A DNA stretch of 64,000 nt from JAJPHW01 sp963799065 (GTDB lineage Bacteria; Acidobacteriota; Terriglobia; Terriglobales; Acidobacteriaceae): positions 2,108,001 through 2,172,000 of the forward strand of contig CAWCVJ010000001.1 in NCBI GenBank assembly GCA_963799065.1, read 5' to 3'. This document shows, piece by piece, positions 52,000 through 57,815 of this stretch. A program made the position numbers and the translations under genes. The notes beneath the pieces were generated by a model. The model did not search any database, was not told the DNA's origin, and saw only the letters and a program-made list of their open reading frames with translations. Positions within the stretch are counted from its first letter, which is position 1. Each line of letters starts with the position of its first letter.

Positions 52000-52635
52000 A
52001 TGGCTGCCAGTTGCAACTTCTTCTTGCGCACGGCACACTATTTTATGCGTGTCCTGTCGCGGTTTATGACGTCGGTGAGCGACCCTACTCGCTTCCCTGC
52101 TCCGACGCTGCCGGAGATTGCGTTTCTGGGCCGCTCCAATGTCGGCAAATCAAGCGTGATCAATTCCCTGCTGGGCATGAAGATCGCCAAGACCAGCAAC
52201 ACTCCGGGACGGACGCAGGCCATCAATTTTTTCGAGGTGCGGTGGGCGGGCAAGCCCGAGCCGGAAGTGATCTTCAGCGACCTGCCAGGTTACGGCTACG
52301 CTAAGATTTCGCGCGAGGTTTCGTCGAAGTGGCCGGAGTTCATCGAGCCTTACTTGCGGCAGCGTTCGACGCTCGCGCTCTGCCTGGCGCTGGTGGACAT
52401 CAGCATTCCGACGCAGCAGAGCGATCGCGATCTGCTGGAGTTTCTGGCTGATGCGCAACGGCCGTTCTGCATCATCGCGACCAAGAGCGATCGTCTGTCC
52501 AACAATGAACTGCGCAACGCGTTGCTCAAACGAAGCCGTGAATTTTCCGATGCGAAGATTCTTCCCTACTCCGCCCGCACCGGCTCCGGCAAGGACGAAC
52601 TCTGGGCCGAAATTCGCAACGTGTTAGCGCAATAA
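52000..52635 (+). CDS. engB: Ribosome biogenesis GTP-binding protein EngB/YsxC
   Basis: Essential TrmE-Era-type GTPase needed for 50S subunit assembly. 211 residues. All G motifs are visible: G1 GRSNVGKSS, G2 in TSNTPGRTQ, G3 SDLPGYGYAKIS, G4 ATKSDRLS and G5 YSARTG. The start is uncertain: the ATG at 52000 gives a slightly long N-terminus that still reads like the family (RFMTSVSDPTRFPAPTLPEIAFLG). No strong ribosome site is seen. It may share a transcript with the PilZ gene 69 bases downstream. Confidence 0.94.
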   Translation: MAASCNFFLRTAHYFMRVLSRFMTSVSDPTRFPAPTLPEIAFLGRSNVGKSSVINSLLGMKIAKTSNTPGRTQAINFFEVRWAGKPEPEVIFSDLPGYGYAKISREVSSKWPEFIEPYLRQRSTLALCLALVDISIPTQQSDRDLLEFLADAQRPFCIIATKSDRLSNNELRNALLKRSREFSDAKILPYSARTGSGKDELWAEIRNVLAQ

Positions 52636-52704
52636 TTCTCTAACGCCACCGCAGTTACTTCCGTGACTTGGGGAACGGTTACCCGCCAGCATAAAGTTTT
52701 CTCT

Positions 52705-53379
52705 ATGAATCTTTCTTCTATGGTGGTCTCGCGCGATTGGCCGGAAGTCAGTGTGCTCGAATGCATTCTCGGCGGCATGCAAATCTCAGTGGATGTAGAA
52801 CCGCGACCCGAGCGGGCTCGCGCCAAGCTGGCGAAGTCGAAAATCGACGCGCTGATTGTCGATTGCGATCTCGAAGGAGGAAGTTCGATGCTCGACAGCG
52901 CTTGCACGAGCAAGATTCCCCATTCGATCGCCGTGGCGATGTTGAGTGGTTCGTCGAAGTTTTATAATGCGGGCGCGAACGGGACGCTCACGTTGCAAAA
53001 GCCGATCTCGGTCGAACAGGCCGTCAGTACGCTGTCGGCAGCGCGCAATCAAATTCTTAATGGACGCCTGCGCTATCATCGCAGCGCACTGAATCTCCCC
53101 GCGTCACTGCTTGCCGACAACAAGCGCATCGATGCGAACTTGCTAAATTTAAGCCAGGGCGGCGCGGGTGTGAAACTGAAGCGTGCTTTGCCGGAGACTT
53201 CCGACCTGCGGCTGAACTTCGCGCTCCCGTCCACGAGGGGGCAAATTCCGGTGCAGGTGTGCGCGGAAGTCGCCTGGATGGATTCACGCGGCAACGCTGG
53301 GATTCGGTTTACCAGTATTCCCGCTCCGATGAAGAGAGACTTGCAGCTTTGGCTGGAACAGCAGTATTTCGCCGGATAG
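52705..53379 (+). CDS. PilZ domain protein with receiver-like N-terminus
   Basis: About 224 residues. The C-terminal PilZ domain (about 125-224) has the c-di-GMP-binding pattern: RYHRSALNLPASL (RxxxR-type start) and LNLSQGGAGVKL ((D/N)xSxxG). The first 120 residues look like a degraded response-regulator receiver: KIDALIVDCDLEGG and TLQKPISVEQ, with the Asp and Lys in about the right places. So c-di-GMP may be linked to a pseudo-receiver signal. Start ATG at 52705 (MNLSSMVVS) chosen over an upstream GTG at 52663 on domain grounds. Convergent with a small membrane-protein gene. Confidence 0.82.
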   Translation: MNLSSMVVSRDWPEVSVLECILGGMQISVDVEPRPERARAKLAKSKIDALIVDCDLEGGSSMLDSACTSKIPHSIAVAMLSGSSKFYNAGANGTLTLQKPISVEQAVSTLSAARNQILNGRLRYHRSALNLPASLLADNKRIDANLLNLSQGGAGVKLKRALPETSDLRLNFALPSTRGQIPVQVCAEVAWMDSRGNAGIRFTSIPAPMKRDLQLWLEQQYFAG

Positions 53380-53394
53380 ACAAGAGCAAAAGGC

Positions 53395-53414
53395 GGCGGG
53401 TGAGGGCGCCCGCC
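53395..53414. repeat. GGCGGG/CCCGCC hairpin between convergent genes
   Basis: GGCGGG (53395-53400), loop of eight, CCCGCC (53409-53414), in the 48-base gap between the PilZ gene and the small membrane-protein gene. It is related in style to the other GGCGG palindromes of the window. It has no U-run. Confidence 0.5.
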
Positions 53415-53427
53415 ACAGGTTTAGGGC

Positions 53428-53763
53428 TCAGGACGCGGTGCGATGTTCTGGGCGATCTTCTTCGGGATCTTCGACGTTCTCCGTCGGGGTCTCCGTTGGC
53501 GGTTGTACGCGACTCTCGGCCCACTCTATCAAGCGGGTTAAATCGTAGCTGTACGGCCCGTAGGAGCGGAATGCTTTCTCGTCGAACAGGCGTTTGATGC
53601 CGCAGCCCAAACAAACTTGATACGAATGATCCTGCGCCCGCACTGGCCAGCTCATGCGGCGATGCCAGCAGCCGCGAAACAGAAATACAGACGCGCCAGC
53701 GACTCCTGCCGCCACGACTCCCAGCGGCCACAACCATCCCGTCTTTTTGGGTAATTTACTCAT
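53428..53763 (-). CDS. Small membrane protein with CLGCGIKRLFDE motif, unknown
   Basis: About 111 residues: one membrane helix near the start (WLWPLGVVAAGVAGASVFLF), a short basic stretch, then a cysteine-containing segment CLGCGIKRLFDEKAFRSYGPYSYDL and an acidic Pro/Glu/Thr-rich tail. The CxxC could bind metal. ATG 53763 (MSKLPKKTG) is chosen because the family-like part begins there; the frame continues to 53802. I do not recognise a named family. Confidence 0.65.
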   Translation of the reverse strand: MSKLPKKTGWLWPLGVVAAGVAGASVFLFRGCWHRRMSWPVRAQDHSYQVCLGCGIKRLFDEKAFRSYGPYSYDLTRLIEWAESRVQPPTETPTENVEDPEEDRPEHRTAS

Positions 53764-53930
53764 CTCAACTTTAAGCCTATGCTTCCCCAAGGCCGCTTGC
53801 AATGCTCCGAAGAAGGAGCGACTGTGACGGTTACGAACTGGTACATAGCGAACGGCACCTCGTGACCAAAGCTATATTGCGATGGGCAACAAACCCCTGT
53901 AACTTGTTGAGTAAGCGATTGAACTAGTGT

Positions 53931-56201
53931 ATGAGCGCAAGCCCACAGGAAACGATCATCGGTTTGGCTGAGCCTTCCACGCCAGCGCTCGGAGTCCATG
54001 CGGGGGGACGCAAGTCCGATTCCGGACGGGATGCGCTGCAAGCCCTGCTGGAATTCTCTTCGCTGCACCAGCAGGTGCGCGAGCGCAAACTTCTCGACCA
54101 GAACGGGTTACGGCCCAGCACGCACGAGTTGACCAAGGCGGAGAGGTTTTTGCTCGATGATGTTCTGCACTCGGTGGCATGGCGCGCTCTCACGATAACA
54201 AAGGCCGACGGAATCGCGATCGCACTGGCGGAAGAGACTCGAGACGCAGCGAAGCAGGCGATCACCTGCCGCGCCGTGGCAGGCAGCGTGACCCCCGATC
54301 CTGGAGTGCGGTTGAATCCTAACTCTGGGTTTTCCGGAGAATGCCTGGCGAGCGGCAGCGTTGTGCGCTGCGACGACTCGGAGAGCGATCCGCGCGTCGA
54401 CCCCGAAGCCACCCGCCGTTTAGGGGCGCGCTCCATGCTGGCTGTGCCGCTGTCTGCGAAAGGCACGGTCATTGGACTGATCGAAGCCTTCGGGTCGCGT
54501 CCGAATCAGTTCAAAGATCCGCATGTTCGCAGCTTGGAACTATTGGCCGAGCTGGTTCTCGCGGCCATTCGCCCCGAGGAAGAAGAGCGGTTTGCGGCCA
54601 TCTCGCGGCGCGTGGTTAAGCCGGTCGAGGATTTGAGTGGAACGCAAGACTCGTGGGGTGCGGACACCCCTTTCCGCGAAGTGCCGGCGCAAGAAGTGAA
54701 ACTCGTGCCAGCCGAGCCGAAAGCGCAAGTTGATTTGGCGGTGGCGGAAAGGGAAGAGCCGCTTCAGGAAGCAAATCGGGTCCGGATTGTCGAAGCTGCC
54801 GTCCGAAGGACTCCGGCCACGCCAGTCATCATCGAAGCTAACGATGATCTGCCGCGTCCTACGATTTGGCAGCCGATCATCGCGGTGCTGGCGTTGGCGG
54901 CGGTCGCCGGCGGAGTGATCTACTCACAAAAGAGACACAGCACGGCGCCCGTTGTCATCTCAGACATAACCCCAGCCGCGAAACCATCCGAAAGTACACA
55001 ACCTGACACGGACACAGCGAGCAACCCGATCCTCATTCCAGAGAAAACTGCCGGAGCCTCGGTCGTTACCGGAATCCGACACTGGTCGTCCGCTGATTCC
55101 AGCACTGTCGCCATCGACTTGCAGGATCAAGTGCAGTACGAAGCACACCGCCTCAGCTCACCGGATCGCATTTACTTCGATCTGCACGAGACCAAGCTCG
55201 CCGCTGGCGTCGTTAAGAATATGGAAGTCGGCGACCCTCTGTTGGTTAGGGTCCGCGCCGCGCAGCCGGTTGAGGGAATTACCCGCGTCGTGCTCGAAAC
55301 CAAAGGCGCGACCAACTTCTCGGTCAGCCTGGAGCAGAATCCGTATCGGCTCGTAGTCGAAGTCCGTAGCGCGAATGCCAAGCCGCAGCCCCATGCGCGA
55401 GTCGAGCTGTTTGCGCCACAAATTGAAGCAGAAACGACGACTCCGACGCAATCGCCAACCGTCGCCGCCATTGCGCCTACTCCGCCGCCACATCTCGCGC
55501 CCTTCGCACCCAAATTCCGCATTGCGCTTGACGCCGGCCACGGAGGCTGGGATCTTGGCACCGTCGGCAAACATGGCCTGCTGGAAAAAGATCTTGTGCT
55601 CGACGTCGTCCAGCGCCTCGGCAAACTCGTCGAATCGCGCCTCGGCGCGCAAGTCATCTATACCCGCGCCGACGACAGCTACGTTCCGCTCGAACGCCGC
55701 ACCGAGATTGCCAACCTCGCGCACGCCGATCTTTTTCTGTCCATTCACGCCAACTACAGCGACTACCCTTCGGCGCGCGGGGTTGAGACTTACTACACGA
55801 ACACTTACTCGTCGCTGAAGGCGCGCATGCCCGGCGACGGAGCGACCTCCGCCGATGTGCGAACCGTGCGCTGGACCGACGTCAACATTCTCGACAAAGT
55901 TCGCGAGTCGCGCCGCTTCGCCACCAAGATTCAGCAATCGCTCTATGGCGGGCTGACTAAGTCCACGCCCATCCCCAATCGCGGCGTCAAAGAGGCAGGA
56001 TACGTCGTGCTCACCGGCGCCACTATGCCCGCCGTGCTCACCGAAGTCTCCTTCGTCAGCAGTCCCACCGACGAGGACAACCTGCAACGAGCCGCCTACC
56101 GCCAGCAAATCGCCGAAAGCCTGTACAAAGGGATAGCGCAGTACACCCAGGCGACGCATAAGATTACGGTCGCTAGCGCGGCGGCGCCGAAGGTGCGCTA
56201 A
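53931..56201 (+). CDS. N-acetylmuramoyl-L-alanine amidase with cytoplasmic GAF domain
   Basis: A 756-residue protein with an unusual order. Residues about 75-215 are GAF-like (GFSGECLASGSVVRCDD, GARSMLAVPLSAKGTVIGLIEAF). There is one membrane helix at about 312-328 (IIAVLALAAVAGGVIY), an AMIN domain at about 378-480 (VAIDLQDQVQYEAHRL, RIYFDLHETKL) and a zinc amidase_3 domain at about 530-745. Zinc and catalytic residues are present: His in ALDAGHGGWD, Glu in HGLLEKDLV, His in SIHANYSDYP, Glu in LTEVSFVSS. With the GAF part first and no signal peptide, the amidase would lie outside and the sensor inside the cell. No Shine-Dalgarno at 53931. Confidence 0.92.
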   Translation: MSASPQETIIGLAEPSTPALGVHAGGRKSDSGRDALQALLEFSSLHQQVRERKLLDQNGLRPSTHELTKAERFLLDDVLHSVAWRALTITKADGIAIALAEETRDAAKQAITCRAVAGSVTPDPGVRLNPNSGFSGECLASGSVVRCDDSESDPRVDPEATRRLGARSMLAVPLSAKGTVIGLIEAFGSRPNQFKDPHVRSLELLAELVLAAIRPEEEERFAAISRRVVKPVEDLSGTQDSWGADTPFREVPAQEVKLVPAEPKAQVDLAVAEREEPLQEANRVRIVEAAVRRTPATPVIIEANDDLPRPTIWQPIIAVLALAAVAGGVIYSQKRHSTAPVVISDITPAAKPSESTQPDTDTASNPILIPEKTAGASVVTGIRHWSSADSSTVAIDLQDQVQYEAHRLSSPDRIYFDLHETKLAAGVVKNMEVGDPLLVRVRAAQPVEGITRVVLETKGATNFSVSLEQNPYRLVVEVRSANAKPQPHARVELFAPQIEAETTTPTQSPTVAAIAPTPPPHLAPFAPKFRIALDAGHGGWDLGTVGKHGLLEKDLVLDVVQRLGKLVESRLGAQVIYTRADDSYVPLERRTEIANLAHADLFLSIHANYSDYPSARGVETYYTNTYSSLKARMPGDGATSADVRTVRWTDVNILDKVRESRRFATKIQQSLYGGLTKSTPIPNRGVKEAGYVVLTGATMPAVLTEVSFVSSPTDEDNLQRAAYRQQIAESLYKGIAQYTQATHKITVASAAAPKVR

Positions 56202-56235
56202 GATTGTTCAGCTGGTGAGGGCTGGACACCGCAGC

Positions 56236-56883
56236 TCATTTAGTCACAAGCGCTGCGGCTGCGGCCCCCGCTGCAACACATAAGTCTTTGAATACTCTGG
56301 CATTGAACGGATCCTTTGCCCCGGCGTTGCGCAGAATGTCATTAAACTCGGATCTGACTGCGCGGTAAATCTGATTCATCTGATACACCGTAGGCTGACG
56401 ATTGGCTCTAACGAACACACTGCCAAGCTCACGAAACACACCCTTTATTGTTCCTCCGTGGACGTAAGCATCAATCCCGTCAAGATCGCTGAGTGACTTC
56501 TTGATGCGGTGCGGAACCGATTCACAAACTACCCAGGCATGATTCGGAAGCTCGGTTTTATGCAGCGCGACCGTTAAACCCAATTCAAATGGCATGTTGA
56601 AGCGGGGAGTCCGAGGATGATTCCGGTCCAATTGCACTCGCGACAAATCGTGGATCGAATATTGCGATTCGGCGATAAGGGAAAGAATTCGATCAAGCCT
56701 GGGGTTCACGGGAATTTCTAGAGTCGCTCTGGGACTAAATCCAAAGGCGCTGATCGCGGCGATGTAGGCTAGAAGAAGATTCTCGAAGTCCGCATCGTAA
56801 GGAATGTTAAGAAAAACCGATGCCGCTTTAGCCGCGGGCTTTGAAACTTTTCGCCTTCGTCTTGTGGGCTTTCGTGCCGGCAC
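56236..56883 (-). CDS. TIR/deoxyribosyltransferase-like protein, unknown function
   Basis: A 215-residue soluble protein. After a basic N-terminus (PARKPTRRRRKVSK), the core reads VFLNIPYDADFENLLLAYIAA, then SQYSIHDLSRVQLD, then PRFNMPFELGLTVALHK. This strand-helix order with an acid-containing 'DLSR...N(M/V)xxELGLxxAL' motif resembles TIR-like and nucleoside-2-deoxyribosyltransferase-like folds, in which the Glu is catalytic. I know similar uncharacterised proteins in many bacteria. NADase or nucleotide-cleaving activity is inference. It starts at GTG 56883, inside the 3' end of the small Lys-rich gene (56-base overlap). Confidence 0.65.
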   Translation of the reverse strand: MPARKPTRRRRKVSKPAAKAASVFLNIPYDADFENLLLAYIAAISAFGFSPRATLEIPVNPRLDRILSLIAESQYSIHDLSRVQLDRNHPRTPRFNMPFELGLTVALHKTELPNHAWVVCESVPHRIKKSLSDLDGIDAYVHGGTIKGVFRELGSVFVRANRQPTVYQMNQIYRAVRSEFNDILRNAGAKDPFNARVFKDLCVAAGAAAAALVTK

Positions 56884-57091
56884 TGCTTCCGCCGTTCTTC
56901 TTGGATAAACTCGCGGTCGACTTTGCTTTGGCCTTGAACTTTATCGTGACCGAATCTTTGTGCAGCATGCGGTCTGTTATCTGCCGCACCCGCCGGATCA
57001 ATTCCTCCGCACGCCTCTTCGGAACTCCCAAAACTCTCGCCGTGTCATAAGGCGTCGCAAACCGACTCGTTACTTTGATCGCTTGTGGCAT
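56828..57091 (-). CDS. Small HTH-like protein with Lys-rich tail
   Basis: An 87-residue product from ATG 57091. The first 45 residues (SRFATPYDTARVLGVPKRRAEELIRRVRQ) look like a helix-turn-helix that recognises a 'TPxxTAxxLGVxxxR' pattern; the last 40 are Lys/Ser/Ala-rich and disordered. It overlaps the following TIR-like gene by 56 bases, so the two are almost certainly co-translated. The size, DNA-binding look and coupling recall an antitoxin or regulator for the downstream product; this is inference. Confidence 0.6.
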   Translation of the reverse strand: MPQAIKVTSRFATPYDTARVLGVPKRRAEELIRRVRQITDRMLHKDSVTIKFKAKAKSTASLSKKNGGSSAGTKAHKTKAKSFKARG

Positions 57092-57153
57092 AACAGCTAA
57101 ATTATAGACCCTGCTTTTATGGACTTGGAGCTTTTCATATGAATACCGCCCAA

Positions 57154-57477
57154 TCACTCGTCAAAATAGTCGGAGTCAACCTTGTTGGACTCGTACGCAG
57201 CGACAGGCGTAACTAGAACCGCTCTCTCTGCTGCCTGCGGCAGCTTGATCGGGACGAAATACTCTTCGGGATACAAATAGACTTCGCCCGACTCGTCTAT
57301 AACTCGAACCTGACGGTGCTTCGCGCCCTGAGCATCCGCGAGAATTCGATAGACTTTTCGCAACTCAAGGGACGCAGCATAGTCTTTGTTCCGCACGCAG
57401 AGGACGAAGCGCGCTTCGCTTTTCTTTGCGTTACTCGATGATCCGCTTGATCTTGTAATCTTTCGCACCAATGCCAT
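57154..57477 (-). CDS. Small conserved-looking protein with RVIDESGE motif
   Basis: About 107 residues from ATG 57477. After a short basic start the sequence reads ARFVLCVRNKDYAASLELRKVYRIL, HRQVRVIDESGEVYLYPEEYFVPI and LPQAAERAV, the pattern of a small uncharacterised family I have seen next to short WYEAHGIG proteins. Here too such a frame (57431-57664) overlaps its 5' end by 47 bases. Function unknown. The next gene begins 62 bases downstream. Confidence 0.65.
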   Translation of the reverse strand: MALVRKITRSSGSSSNAKKSEARFVLCVRNKDYAASLELRKVYRILADAQGAKHRQVRVIDESGEVYLYPEEYFVPIKLPQAAERAVLVTPVAAYESNKVDSDYFDE

Positions 57478-57664
57478 GAGCTTCGTACCAATGTATTTCT
57501 GCTTCGCAAATCGTGCCATCAGCGAATTGGACGCTCGCGAGGCCCTACAATTTTCGCCATCGACCCTTCCCGCAGATCTTTGCCGGTCGCTTCCGCTCAC
57601 GGATCGCAGTGCCCGCGGCAATCGTCTCGACTTGCGCGATCAGACGGGTGATCTTGAAATCCAT
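57431..57664 (-). pseudogene. Small WYEAHGIG-type gene interrupted by an in-frame amber codon
   Basis: From ATG 57664 to TAA 57431 the frame reads MDFKITRLIAQVETIAAGTA, RKRPAKICGKGRWRKL, then TAG (57545-57547), then GLASVQFADGTICEAEIHWYE, AHGIGAKDYKIKRIIE, stop. Both halves match one small family, RWRKxKGxAxVxxxDGxxxxAExHWYEAHGIGxKxxKIKR. One nonsense change at codon 40 therefore breaks an otherwise intact 77-codon gene. It overlaps the RVIDESGE gene, which in my memory is its usual partner. It could be a recent pseudogene, a sequencing error, or amber suppression. Confidence 0.72.
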
Positions 57665-57674
57665 AACCTCCAGC

Positions 57675-57801
57675 GGCACGGCTGAAGCCGTGCCCTTCCA
57701 CAAAACTGCTCAAGCAAAATCAAAAGCGCGGCGGACAGGAGTGTCCGCCCCACACGATCACTCTCCGGAGCTTCGCGCTTGTGGACAGCCGAGGGCGGCT
57801 G
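57675..57801. repeat. Cluster of three different intergenic palindromes
   Basis: Three perfect hairpins within 127 bases: GGCACGGCT-GA-AGCCGTGCC (57675-57694), GGCGGACA-GGAG-TGTCCGCC (57730-57749) and CAGCCG-AGGG-CGGCTG (57786-57801). The second recurs at 37135-37154 with matching flanks. The cluster fills the 151-base gap between nrdJ (3' end) and the start of the small-gene cassette. Confidence 0.8.
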
Positions 57802-57815
57802 CCCTACGCGATCCC

